Shown here: positions 19,223 to 28,382 of the stretch, piece after piece
Layout of the letters: the number at the start of each line of letters is the position of its first letter
How positions within the stretch are numbered: position 1 is the first letter of the stretch
Source: JACJYM01 sp965230495
Lineage (GTDB): Bacteria > Bacteroidota > Bacteroidia > Chitinophagales > Saprospiraceae
Assembly: GCA_965230495.1 (NCBI GenBank)
Contig: OZ246004.1
Coordinates: forward strand, 3,286,001 to 3,350,000
Reading direction: 5' to 3'
DNA length: 64,000 bases
Made by a program: the position numbers and the translations under genes
The notes under the pieces: generated by a model
Databases searched by the model: none
What the model was told of the DNA's origin: nothing
Seen by the model: the letters and a program-made list of their open reading frames with translations, nothing else

Positions 19223-19972
19223 TCATTTAACAAGGATTGCAAAAGGATCTTTTTCATATCCTAGCTCGCTAAAACTATTCGCTTCCTTCACGTTTGTAAG
19301 CTCTAGATCAAGGCCCTTAATCTTATGACGTGTGGCCAATTTGGATCCTCCTTTCAATGTTTTCCAGCCTTCCCAAGTAGCTTCAAGGCCACCAATTGGA
19401 ATAATATCAACCCACATTTTGTACGATGTAGGAATGTAATTTTCATCAAGTAACCATAAGTATTTGTCACCAGGAGTCACCCCACCGGAAGTATATTCCA
19501 CCATTAACCCGGTCTTTGATATTGTTGAATCCATTACTATACTTCGGGTAGTGCCTGAGTCAAAAACTTTAAAAGGAGCTACCATCCAAAAAGAGTCGTT
19601 ACACCAGATGTTCCAGGCTTTATCGATCAATTCTTGTTTGTTATCGACTACTTCGACTTTGTTTTTATAGGCAATGGCACTCTTGGAGTCTAAATCCATT
19701 ATAACACGATTGTCAGCCCAATCTATAATGGCTTGATTTGTTGGCTTGTGCCATAGATATTTATGTTCGCCGCGAAACTCAAAATGTAAATATTTTAGGC
19801 TATCAAAAGCTTCTTTATTTAGGGCCTTTAACATTTTTTCAGCTACGAGATCAGCTTCATTACTAGGCTGTACTTGTGGAGCTTTTTCGTTCATGGCGTA
19901 GAATACAATTGCCATTATTATAACTACAACAATTAATAAAAACAGTATAATCTTGAATAATTTGGCTATCAT
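19223..19972 (-). CDS. Membrane-anchored protein of unknown function
   Basis: A 249-residue protein with an N-terminal hydrophobic helix (about 6-27) that could be an uncleaved anchor, followed by a mostly beta periplasmic domain rich in Trp. The pattern (membrane anchor, then strands with EFRGEHKYLW and WVDIIPIGGLEATWEGW) suggests a LolA/LppX-like open-barrel fold. That is a guess from composition only. The start codon overlaps the stop of glyS by 4 nt (ATGA), so it is translated from the same message as glycyl-tRNA synthetase. Confidence 0.6.
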   Translation of the reverse strand: MIAKLFKIILFLLIVVVIIMAIVFYAMNEKAPQVQPSNEADLVAEKMLKALNKEAFDSLKYLHFEFRGEHKYLWHKPTNQAIIDWADNRVIMDLDSKSAIAYKNKVEVVDNKQELIDKAWNIWCNDSFWMVAPFKVFDSGTTRSIVMDSTISKTGLMVEYTSGGVTPGDKYLWLLDENYIPTSYKMWVDIIPIGGLEATWEGWKTLKGGSKLATRHKIKGLDLELTNVKEANSFSELGYEKDPFAILVK

Positions 19973-21501
19973 AGTAGTTCGTTAATGTCTGTTTTGTTCC
20001 TGACATGATTTAGAATTTCATCTATAGATATTCTTTCTTGTTGTAGAGAGTCACGATCTCTGATAGTAACTGTATTATCTTCTAAAGAGTCAAAATCAAT
20101 GGTAACACAATAAGGAGTGCCTATGGCATCTTGTCTTCTATATCTCTTACCTATGGCATCCTTTTCATCATATTGGCAAGAAAGGTGCTTCTTTAGTTTG
20201 TTGAAGACATCGGTGGCAGCACTGGTCAGCTCTTCCTTATTCTTTAATAATGGTAGTATAGCCACCTTTACGGGAGCAAGGGCAGGATTCAATTTTAATA
20301 CGACTCTAGAACTTTCATTGCCTTTAGCATCTGGAACCGTCTCTTGTTGCAGAGCACTACTCAACTGAGCAAGAAACATTCTGTCACAACCTATAGATGT
20401 CTCTACAACATAAGGTGTATAGTTTTTATTCTCGTGAGGATCAAAGTACTGTAGTTTCTTTCCTGAAAACTCTTGATGTTGTGAAAGATCAAAATCTGTT
20501 CTGGAGTGAATACCCTCTAGCTCTCTAAATCCGAAAGGAAATTTAAATTCTATATCAACAGCGGCATTGGCATAATGAGCTAGGTTGTCGTGGTCATGAA
20601 ATCTCAACATTTCATCTGTTGCTCCTAGATTTTTATGCCACTTTAATCTGGTTTCTTTCCAATATTCATACCATTTCATTTCTTCTCCGGGCTTTACGAA
20701 AAATTGCATTTCCATTTGCTCGAATTCTCTCATTCTGAAGATGAATTGTCTCGCGACAATTTCATTTCTAAATGCTTTTCCTATTTGAGCGATACCAAAA
20801 GGAAGTTTTTGCCTGGTAGACTTTTGTACGTTGAGATAGTTAACAAAAATTCCCTGAGCTGTTTCCGGTCTCAAATAGAGTTTTCCTTCCTCTCCAGCTA
20901 TATTTCCTAGTTGGGTGGAGAACATTAGGTTGAACTGTCTAACATCCGTCCAGTTTTTACTGCCACTTTCTGGACAAGCTATCTGAAGTTCTTCAATTAA
21001 GGCTTTGAGATCAGCCATGTTTTGATCTCTCAGATCGTCATTCATTCTTTTGAGAATGGCATCAATTTCTTTTTGGCGATTGATAATATGATCATTGGTT
21101 GTACGAAAGGTTAGTTCATCAAAACTATCACCAAACCTTTTTTTCGCCTTTTGAATGTCTTTATTAATTTTTGCCTCGATCTTTTCAACATATCCTTCTA
21201 TCAATTGATCAGCCCTGTATCTTTTCTTGGAGTCTTTATTATCTATTAAAGGATCATTAAAAGCATCTACGTGGCCTGAAGCTTTCCAGGTTTTAGGGTG
21301 CATAAAAATAGAAGCATCTATACCTACTATATTTTCATGCATTTGGACCATGCTTTTCCACCAATAGGACTTTATATTGTTTTTGAGTTCAACTCCGTAT
21401 GGTCCGTAATCGTAAGCGGCACTAAGACCATCATAAATCTCACTTGATTGAAATATAAATCCGTATTCTTTACTATGACCTATTATATCTTTGATATCCA
21501 T
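19969..21501 (-). CDS. glyS: Glycyl-tRNA synthetase, single-chain type
   Basis: A class II synthetase of 510 residues. It is the alpha2 form found in Bacteroidota, Firmicutes and eukaryotes, not the alpha/beta tetramer form. Seen: the N-terminal catalytic start with SSEIYDGLSAAYDYGPYG, the GHVDAFNDP motif, class II motif 2 around FRNEIVARQFIFRMREFEQ, motif 3 with ETSIGCDRMFLA, and a C-terminal anticodon-binding domain (about 405-505). It charges tRNA-Gly. A membrane-protein gene follows with a 4-nt overlap. Confidence 0.93.
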   Translation of the reverse strand: MDIKDIIGHSKEYGFIFQSSEIYDGLSAAYDYGPYGVELKNNIKSYWWKSMVQMHENIVGIDASIFMHPKTWKASGHVDAFNDPLIDNKDSKKRYRADQLIEGYVEKIEAKINKDIQKAKKRFGDSFDELTFRTTNDHIINRQKEIDAILKRMNDDLRDQNMADLKALIEELQIACPESGSKNWTDVRQFNLMFSTQLGNIAGEEGKLYLRPETAQGIFVNYLNVQKSTRQKLPFGIAQIGKAFRNEIVARQFIFRMREFEQMEMQFFVKPGEEMKWYEYWKETRLKWHKNLGATDEMLRFHDHDNLAHYANAAVDIEFKFPFGFRELEGIHSRTDFDLSQHQEFSGKKLQYFDPHENKNYTPYVVETSIGCDRMFLAQLSSALQQETVPDAKGNESSRVVLKLNPALAPVKVAILPLLKNKEELTSAATDVFNKLKKHLSCQYDEKDAIGKRYRRQDAIGTPYCVTIDFDSLEDNTVTIRDRDSLQQERISIDEILNHVRNKTDINELL

Positions 21502-21647
21502 TTTATAACTTTATTAACAGAGAACTGCAAAAGTAAGATTTTAAGAGGAGAGGAAGCTCAAAAGAGGGTAAGCAATTTAGATAGGGTAAGCATCAAAATA
21601 GGAAGAGAAAAAACTTTCAATAAATTTTTGTTTTTGTAAAAACCTCT

Positions 21648-21655
21648 TAATTTTG
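21648..21655 (+). promoter_or_regulatory. -7 promoter element of tRNA-Phe gene
   Basis: TAATTTTG fits TAnnTTTG and ends 19 nt before the mature tRNA. A TTG at 21628-21630 could be the -33 element, although the 17-nt spacer is shorter than usual. Confidence 0.45.
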
Positions 21656-21674
21656 CATCCGCTTCTTACAAGCT

Positions 21675-21747
21675 GGTGCCTTAGCTCAGTTGGTAGAGCA
21701 ATGGACTGAAAATCCATGTGTCCCTGGTTCAATTCCTGGAGGCACCA
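21675..21747 (+). tRNA. tRNA-Phe (anticodon GAA)
   Basis: A 73-nt cloverleaf can be folded. Acceptor arms are GGTGCCT (21675-21681) and AGGCACC (21740-21746) with discriminator A. The D-arm is GCTC...GAGC. The anticodon stem ATGGA/TCCAT encloses loop CTGAAAA, with anticodon GAA at 21708-21710. CCA is not encoded (CAA follows). The T-stem is odd: CCTGG (21723-21727) faces CCTGG (21735-21739), so the middle pair is T-T instead of T-A. The other four pairs hold and the T-loop is TTCAATT. Confidence 0.92.
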
Positions 21748-21762
21748 CAAACAGTAAGTATG

Positions 21763-21800
21763 AGACCCTTGATAAGTAATTGTCGAGGGTCTTTTAATTT
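21763..21800 (+). terminator. Intrinsic terminator after tRNA-Phe
   Basis: AGACCCTTGA (21763-21772) pairs with TCGAGGGTCT (21783-21792) with one T-G wobble and a 10-nt loop. A T-rich run follows. It would end the tRNA transcript before the nfu gene. Confidence 0.65.
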
Positions 21801-21864
21801 TTATTATATAGCAAACTATTTGGAGTAATACTTGTTTGATAATCGAAGAATAAGTTTTAAGAAT

Positions 21865-22473
21865 ATGAATACACCTACTAAGAGTCCGGTAATGCTTTAT
21901 ACGGAACAAACACCGAATCCGGAATCACTAAAGTTTGTAACTAACAAAATGTTGTATAAGGGTACTGCAGAGTTTGTAGATGAGGAATTGGCTAAAAAAT
22001 GGAGTCCCATGGCTTCTGAAATGTATGAGTTTCCTTACGTAAAGGGAGTCTATGTGTGTAATAATTTTGTTACGGTAACTAAAGAATTCAATTATGCTTG
22101 GGATGACATTATGCTCACACTGAAGGATTGGATTAAAAAATATGTTGAAGCTGAAAAACCTGTGGTAAATGAGGGTTTTGCTGAGGAGATGGAGAAAATT
22201 ATGGCTGAGAAAGAGGCGAAGATGTATACAGGAGATATGGGTGAGATAGTGAAGAAAATAAAAGAACTGATAGACACATATGTACGGCCGGCCGTTGAAA
22301 TGGATGGAGGTAATATAGAATTTAAGTCCTTTGACAAAGGAGTTGTTACTGTAGAATTACAAGGGTCATGTTCAGGGTGTCCGTCGAGTACTGTTACGCT
22401 AAAATCAGGGATAGAAGGTATGCTCAAGCGTATGGTGCCTGAAGTGAAGGAGGTTGTAGCTCACAATGGTTAA
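21865..22473 (+). CDS. Nfu/NifU-type iron-sulfur cluster scaffold protein
   Basis: A 202-residue protein. The N-terminal Nfu-N domain begins with the diagnostic TEQTPNPESLKFVTNK stretch (about 11-26). The C-terminal NifU-like domain has the cluster-binding CSGCPSS (Cys-x-x-Cys, about 170-176) within GGNIEFKSF...VELQGSCSGCPSS. It carries and delivers Fe-S clusters to target proteins in the cytoplasm. The frame is open from TTG 21832, but ATG 21865 gives the normal family N-terminus. The stop codon abuts the stop of the convergent CHAT gene. Confidence 0.9.
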   Translation: MNTPTKSPVMLYTEQTPNPESLKFVTNKMLYKGTAEFVDEELAKKWSPMASEMYEFPYVKGVYVCNNFVTVTKEFNYAWDDIMLTLKDWIKKYVEAEKPVVNEGFAEEMEKIMAEKEAKMYTGDMGEIVKKIKELIDTYVRPAVEMDGGNIEFKSFDKGVVTVELQGSCSGCPSSTVTLKSGIEGMLKRMVPEVKEVVAHNG

Positions 22474-25400
22474 TTAGGACTTCAACTTAGATTCGAAATA
22501 TTTTTGTAATTCTTTTAACCCTTTGTTGACTGGATGGTTAGGTCTATACGGTGTTGTTTCCAATAAGTAGTTGATATGTTCTTTATCCATTTCAGCATAA
22601 TACCCGCTGCCTGACAAAGGCCAAATATTTTCAAAACCTTGTTTGATTTTCAAAACGTGGTTTTCTACATCTATATTTTTTGTTAGATATAAAATTTCAC
22701 ATATCATTAGTCTTAATAAATTAGTGTCGTCCCAAAAGTCATCGTAACTACTTGGTGTGTTTTCACATTTATTTTTTAAATCGGAAATAACCTCGGGTAG
22801 TTTTGTTTCTCTACGGTTGTAAAACAAAGTATATGCTCTATGTTTTTTTCTTGACCAGTTTCCAGCCACAATATTGATGAATGGATAACAAAGTTGTTTG
22901 AAATCACCTTCACCCAATGACCTAAAGGCTTTCCTATAATTTTCAATCATATTGAAAAGATGGTCTTCTCGATTTTCTACGTCAAATCTAACAAGTCTTT
23001 TATACGTACTGGCCAGCAGACTTAATCTTTCAGCGTTTTCACCAATATGCTTTATCATTTCCAGATCCGCTAAAGCTCTGGATTTGTATTCAATTGAGTT
23101 TTCGTTTATATATAGTTTTGATCTTAGATTACATAACTCTTGGAGACATTTGACAGAATAATTTGACTCAGATACTTTCCTTAACATATCAAATTTCTCG
23201 AGAGCCTTATCTCTCATATTTAGTTCGGCGTAAATAAAAGCTTCAAGTTCCATTACATCTCCCTCGTATAGATCATATAATTTAGCAGCTTCAATTTTTT
23301 CTTTGAGTTCTTCTTCAACCCACTGATTGTGCTCTTTACCTTTACCCCTTATTTTACTTCTAAGATTTTTTAAATCGATGAGCACTTGTTCTTTGAAAAG
23401 GTATTCTGGTTTTGAATCTTTTAGTTTTCTTTTATTGGTAAATTTATACCATGGGTCTCCATAGCATTGATAAGCGGCCCAAGTCTTATTTTTTGGAAAA
23501 TCTTGATATATTTTATTCCTTGCCCTACGTACGGCTTCTCCAAAGGTCTCACCGTCAAACATGAGACTATAGAAAACATCTGCAAAATTAAGAGCTGCTT
23601 GATCATTGACTTCCCATCCCGTAATTACTACTGCATGTACACCCAATTTAATTAGTTGAGTACCAATATTAGCGGCTAGTTTATATTTGTTTTCTGTATA
23701 GCGATCATCTTCGGCGTCAACCTTTCCACTTAAACAGCAATTCAGGAAAACAAATTCAGGTAAATAGGAAAGTTTACTGGCCAATGACGCATCGAAAAAT
23801 ATATTATCTCCCAAGGCGACTCCTGCTTGGTCTGATTCTGGATCGTATAATCCATGTCCGGCGATATGAATAATCTTGTATCTATTATTAAATATTTGAT
23901 TTACGTTTTGTGATCCTGATTTTTGAGGCAGATGATCTACCTTATAAATCTCATGATCTATCAACGCTTCGACATGATGACCCTCTCTAAATGCACCAGG
24001 AAGTTGACTAAGTCTAGGATCATTGTATATAGGGTCAGAGATGATAAGAATATTATTGACCTTATTAATAATAGGATCAGGTCTATAGTTTTCAGTGTAC
24101 AATTGTCGTATTAGTCCGGCACTAGTAAAAGTTGGGTGTTCGTCATAATCACGATCATGAAACATTTCCCAAGGAAGGGCGGCCATATCAATATCTAATT
24201 TCCACAAGATGTTATTTTGATTTCTGACAATTTCTTTAAAATTATTAGGGATTAATATTTCAAAGAGGGTCTTGGAAGATTCATAATCCCACTGAGGGTT
24301 TTTCTCCATATTCTTGAGGAGAGCGTTTATAAGTGCTTCTGAATTAAGATAAGTCTCACTTTCTATTCTTGCCTGCCCTGCGGAAGAGGTAAATTTTACT
24401 TTAAATTTCGAATTTTCATTTTTCTGCTTTGACTTTACTTTACAAGTTGAAAAATGATGCCACCAGAAATCCTCACTATGCTCAGGTAATCGCTCCTTAA
24501 AACCATACTTTTCTTTTACTTTGTTACTAATGCTAATATTTTTAATAACATTTGCTTTCTCTAGTTTTTTAAGTTCTTTAAAAGCGTTATAAGCATTGTC
24601 CTTATAATACTCGATGAATTCCAAACTTTGAATGGGATGTAGATCTTTGGCATAGTTTAGTATAAAATCATTTGCCTTTTGAATACCTTTTATAATGTAT
24701 TCTAGGGAACTCTTAAGAGATAATCTACCATAACCGGAACCAATCAGTAAGGATGATATTCCTGAACCCACACTATTTTTGTTGGAGTCGGAAGAATTAT
24801 CTCTGATATGCATAACATAATTTAACACTCCTGCTTCAACGGTTCTCATTAGTTTGTAACCATTAAATAATGAGTTATCTCCTAATCCAACAACGACGGC
24901 ACCTTTAAACCTATTATTAGGGTTGAAAACAATAGTATTTTGACCAACATCTCCAGGATATATACCGGCATCATACCTTTCAGATAATACGAAGTTTAAT
25001 TCTTGGTCAATCGCTCTTTCAGCACTTACTATCCCATCTCCTTCAAAGTGACCAACTAAGACAGGGAACTTTGCCACTTTCAAATGGGCCAAACTGACTT
25101 CGATGTTCAGAGGTGAACTGGTACTACTTTCTCCTTTTTGTTGAATTCCGAAGATGGCGTCAATACCATGGGATTTACTTAGGACAGAAGTAATAGTTTG
25201 TGTATCACTACCACCTCTGCTAATAGAAGAAAAAGCACCTTTGGTTTTAAAAAGCGAATTAGAAGCCCCTCTCTCAAAAATCTCTCTTATTCCTTTAAAA
25301 ATTATTGGGTTATTTGCCAACTCACCATGTTGTACATCTGCAAAGTAAACTCTATCCTTATCTATTCCTTTCGGTATACCAGATTCCCATGTGACACTAC

Positions 25401-27744
25401 CATCACCTTCGGGTGTTTTTCTATATTTAACACAAGTTTTAAACCAAGAATTTTTTATGTAGTAATCATAAACGGTTCCATCACTTTTTCCTGCTATATA
25501 GTAAGTGTTAGTTAGGTTATTCAATATGTGATCAGATTTACCAAAGGCTGTGAGGATCTTATCTTTGTAATCTTCAAAAAATTGGAGGCTGGGAGGAAGA
25601 GGAAAATCGTTTCCGACTTCATCTAAAATATTTTGCCAAAAGTCACCCTTCTCTATATTTTTATCATCGATTGGTAATAATTGATAAACACCAGGATATT
25701 GATTAATTACGCTCAGAAGTTCTCTCTTACTGTTTTGAAAATCAAGTGTGGCTATCTTTTTCAAACTACCGCCATCTCCAGTTAATATTTCCATTATGAG
25801 ATATGAACCTTTCCAAGGTGTTCCTAACATAATAAATTGAGAACCAACTTGTTTTATGTAGTTGTTCCAAAAATCCTGATCATTTAGTATCAACTCCCTG
25901 ACCACTAAACCTCCCATTGAGTGAGCTATGATCTTTATAGGTTGATTAAAGTTTTCAAGATAAGAGCTTATAGTATCCTTTAATTTTACGACAGAACTGG
26001 TTAACGAGAGACGCCAATCATATGGAAATATATGAACATCATTATCATTGTCAATGAGATCTTTAACCAAAGCCGAATAATATTTACCCACGGCGGATTT
26101 GGCCTGAACTTCTGGAGAGTTTATATCAAGACTTTCCTTCATCTTTCCCTTGTAAATCTGTTCGAAGTCAAGCCAAATTCGTTCTTCTGAGGAATAAAGA
26201 TTTGATCCCATAATACCAGGTAAAATGATAACAATTGGTTTGTTACCTGAGACATTAATGGTTTTTTCTTCTTTCCAACTTAATTTTCCTAGAATAATAC
26301 CTCTATCGCCAGAATCTTGATTTGCAAGCTTACACGCATTTATTCTGGAATAAGGATCTGAAGTGATTGATTTTTTTAATACTTCAACGGTTTGAATATT
26401 GGAGAAATATTTAAAATGTGAGATATCGGAGCTTGATCTATTATAGAATTGAATGTTTGATTTTCTACTGACACCCTGCCTCATACTGGATGTATCCACA
26501 ACGAAATCGTTGGCATCCCAATAAAACAGGTTGGAAAGGATTACTGCTAGGCTATTGCCGAGTCCTCCACCTATGTTAGTATCACCTTCAATTACAACTA
26601 AGTCACTGTTAACCTCTATATTAGGATTGTTTAATATACATAACAAGGAACATTCTGGAACCATACAACTCAAGCCAGGCATTTTATGCACATCCGTTCT
26701 GGAACGAATTACATCCATTAGAAATTTCTTAATGTAACCGTATAGAATATTCGTTTTATCGGGTAAAATGAGTCCGATAGCATTAAGAACTCCATTTAAA
26801 TAGTGATCTAACCTTTCCGACATTAGGGTAGTGCCATAGACAGGTGCTGCTACACGAGATATACGACCAACCTTAATTTTTTTATGAGTTGCTTTTTGGT
26901 TTAGCTTTAAAATAAGATCGTATGTACTTTTTTCCTCTTTCTCAAGAATACCGAGTTCTTCATTGACAAAACCCAGAAACTCATTATTGATATCACATCT
27001 GGAAACAATATCCGCAATAATGCCACCCCGGGAATGAGAAACAATGTCTATTTCTGCTCCATTAGGCAACTGCTCCATTAGATCAATGGCATTTTGTACA
27101 GGACTTTTTAAAATTGTATGGTGTTCAAAAGCCAATACGTTGTCACCATATTTTTTAAAAATTGAGTCCAGCAACAAGCCGTTTTGTCCTATGTCCTTAA
27201 AGCTGCCGTTGGTGCTGGAAAAGGTGCCATGTATAAATATGAGAAACTTATTATTACCATTTTTTGAGCCTTTAAATTCAGAGAATTTCCATGATTTGGA
27301 GACTTGATAAAGACCTTCTTTCTCTACCAAATAGTTGTCAATTTTTTGAGCTGACTTTTGTATTATTATATCTTTGGCCGGAATCCTAGATCTTATTCTT
27401 CCCAAACATTTAATGGCAAAATCAATAATTCCTCTATTTTGTGAGTTGGCAGATATAGAAGAAGGAAATTCCATAACATCGCTACCTCTATTTCGGTTAA
27501 GAATGTTGTCGCCATGTACTTCCATAATGTCTAAGGCACTACCGATCCATTCTGTGCCATCCTCCATATATAGATTGACGAGCTCTTCACCCTTAAGGTT
27601 TTCTAAGGTTAATTCTTGAGCTTCTGAACGGTTAACCGTGAGATTAACAAATTCTTGAATATGATAATCTGAATCATCTAGTTGGTATTCCTTTTTTATT
27701 TGGGAAGAATCGATTCGTTTACCTAGTACTTTTATCTTTTGCAT
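22474..27744 (-). CDS. CHAT protease fused to two alpha/beta hydrolases and an M17-N-like macro domain
   Basis: A cytoplasmic protein of 1756 residues, last gene of the island. Domains in order: a short N-terminal region; a PGAP1-like alpha/beta hydrolase (about 160-450) with FIHGT and nucleophile Ser238 in SHSRG; a second, LCAT-like hydrolase (about 500-815) with LPGIMGSNL, Ser609 in AHSMG and LGTPW. Next is a domain like the N-terminal macro fold of leucyl aminopeptidase (about 880-1025; VLVGHFEGD, AERAID, YPGDVGQNT, VVVGLG). A CHAT (caspase-like) protease follows (about 1155-1432) with His1297 in AGHG and Cys1337 in LNCCLSG, then a helical, repeat-like C-terminus. Numbers start from ATG 27744; TTG 27783 is also open. 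CHAT proteases usually act in programmed responses after a trigger. The target is unknown. Confidence 0.82.
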   Translation of the reverse strand: MQKIKVLGKRIDSSQIKKEYQLDDSDYHIQEFVNLTVNRSEAQELTLENLKGEELVNLYMEDGTEWIGSALDIMEVHGDNILNRNRGSDVMEFPSSISANSQNRGIIDFAIKCLGRIRSRIPAKDIIIQKSAQKIDNYLVEKEGLYQVSKSWKFSEFKGSKNGNNKFLIFIHGTFSSTNGSFKDIGQNGLLLDSIFKKYGDNVLAFEHHTILKSPVQNAIDLMEQLPNGAEIDIVSHSRGGIIADIVSRCDINNEFLGFVNEELGILEKEEKSTYDLILKLNQKATHKKIKVGRISRVAAPVYGTTLMSERLDHYLNGVLNAIGLILPDKTNILYGYIKKFLMDVIRSRTDVHKMPGLSCMVPECSLLCILNNPNIEVNSDLVVIEGDTNIGGGLGNSLAVILSNLFYWDANDFVVDTSSMRQGVSRKSNIQFYNRSSSDISHFKYFSNIQTVEVLKKSITSDPYSRINACKLANQDSGDRGIILGKLSWKEEKTINVSGNKPIVIILPGIMGSNLYSSEERIWLDFEQIYKGKMKESLDINSPEVQAKSAVGKYYSALVKDLIDNDNDVHIFPYDWRLSLTSSVVKLKDTISSYLENFNQPIKIIAHSMGGLVVRELILNDQDFWNNYIKQVGSQFIMLGTPWKGSYLIMEILTGDGGSLKKIATLDFQNSKRELLSVINQYPGVYQLLPIDDKNIEKGDFWQNILDEVGNDFPLPPSLQFFEDYKDKILTAFGKSDHILNNLTNTYYIAGKSDGTVYDYYIKNSWFKTCVKYRKTPEGDGSVTWESGIPKGIDKDRVYFADVQHGELANNPIIFKGIREIFERGASNSLFKTKGAFSSISRGGSDTQTITSVLSKSHGIDAIFGIQQKGESSTSSPLNIEVSLAHLKVAKFPVLVGHFEGDGIVSAERAIDQELNFVLSERYDAGIYPGDVGQNTIVFNPNNRFKGAVVVGLGDNSLFNGYKLMRTVEAGVLNYVMHIRDNSSDSNKNSVGSGISSLLIGSGYGRLSLKSSLEYIIKGIQKANDFILNYAKDLHPIQSLEFIEYYKDNAYNAFKELKKLEKANVIKNISISNKVKEKYGFKERLPEHSEDFWWHHFSTCKVKSKQKNENSKFKVKFTSSAGQARIESETYLNSEALINALLKNMEKNPQWDYESSKTLFEILIPNNFKEIVRNQNNILWKLDIDMAALPWEMFHDRDYDEHPTFTSAGLIRQLYTENYRPDPIINKVNNILIISDPIYNDPRLSQLPGAFREGHHVEALIDHEIYKVDHLPQKSGSQNVNQIFNNRYKIIHIAGHGLYDPESDQAGVALGDNIFFDASLASKLSYLPEFVFLNCCLSGKVDAEDDRYTENKYKLAANIGTQLIKLGVHAVVITGWEVNDQAALNFADVFYSLMFDGETFGEAVRRARNKIYQDFPKNKTWAAYQCYGDPWYKFTNKRKLKDSKPEYLFKEQVLIDLKNLRSKIRGKGKEHNQWVEEELKEKIEAAKLYDLYEGDVMELEAFIYAELNMRDKALEKFDMLRKVSESNYSVKCLQELCNLRSKLYINENSIEYKSRALADLEMIKHIGENAERLSLLASTYKRLVRFDVENREDHLFNMIENYRKAFRSLGEGDFKQLCYPFINIVAGNWSRKKHRAYTLFYNRRETKLPEVISDLKNKCENTPSSYDDFWDDTNLLRLMICEILYLTKNIDVENHVLKIKQGFENIWPLSGSGYYAEMDKEHINYLLETTPYRPNHPVNKGLKELQKYFESKLKS

Positions 27745-27820
27745 TTTGTTATGGTTTTGCAATACAATATACCCTTGAGTCAATAAGACTAATGTTATTC
27801 GGGTTCCTCTAAATTTTGCT

Positions 27821-27844
27821 AAATCCGTATTGCGGTACGATTTT
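27821..27844. repeat. Imperfect hairpin in the gap before the CHAT gene
   Basis: AAATCCGTA (27821-27829) and TACGATTT (27836-27843) pair with one bulged base around a TTGCGG loop. It lies in the only sizeable gap (146 nt) of the island. A T-run follows only in the plus direction, where there is no gene, so an operator or RNA element in the CHAT gene leader is as likely as a terminator. Confidence 0.3.
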
Positions 27845-27890
27845 TAAAAATACTAAAAAAGGATGAAAAACACAAGCATTTTTTAGATAT

Positions 27891-28382
27891 TCAATAGGCC
27901 AGTTTAACTACAATATAATATACTGAATATATAACTGCTGCCCATTTTATCAGGAAAAATATCCAGATAAAATATGAGATATATAGCTTGCCTTTAAGAA
28001 GATTTATACCGAATGTTCCTTCTAAGAAATCGGAAACCAAGTAAATAAAAGGGATGCAATATACGTATGATAAAGAAACTCCTTTTGCTGTATCATAGAA
28101 GTATGTTGCTAGGGAAATCAACAAGCCAAAAACACCCAACATAAATCCAAAATCGGCGTAAAGCATCAGGCGATGACTCTTTCTGACTTTTTCACCCATG
28201 AGCTTTAAAATATTATCCGATTTGTAAGGACTCAAAGAAAGAAACAAACGGGTGCGTAACCGTTTTTCTTTAGGGATGACGATATATATGGTAGCCATTA
28301 TGCCGTACATTAATATGAATAAAAATGCCGATGATATAGTCCAAGTCTTAAAGTAAATGGGATCACTTAAAAAGTCTCTCAT
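27891..28382 (-). CDS. Small multispanning membrane protein, function unknown
   Basis: A 163-residue protein with four hydrophobic segments (about 14-35, 74-93, 102-120 and 132-160) and a basic loop KEKRLRTR between the first and second. No family or catalytic motif is recognisable. Its start overlaps the end of the patatin gene by 4 nt (ATGA), so the two are translated together, and it may be the patatin's membrane partner. A 146-nt gap then separates it from the CHAT gene. Confidence 0.65.
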   Translation of the reverse strand: MRDFLSDPIYFKTWTISSAFLFILMYGIMATIYIVIPKEKRLRTRLFLSLSPYKSDNILKLMGEKVRKSHRLMLYADFGFMLGVFGLLISLATYFYDTAKGVSLSYVYCIPFIYLVSDFLEGTFGINLLKGKLYISYFIWIFFLIKWAAVIYSVYYIVVKLAY

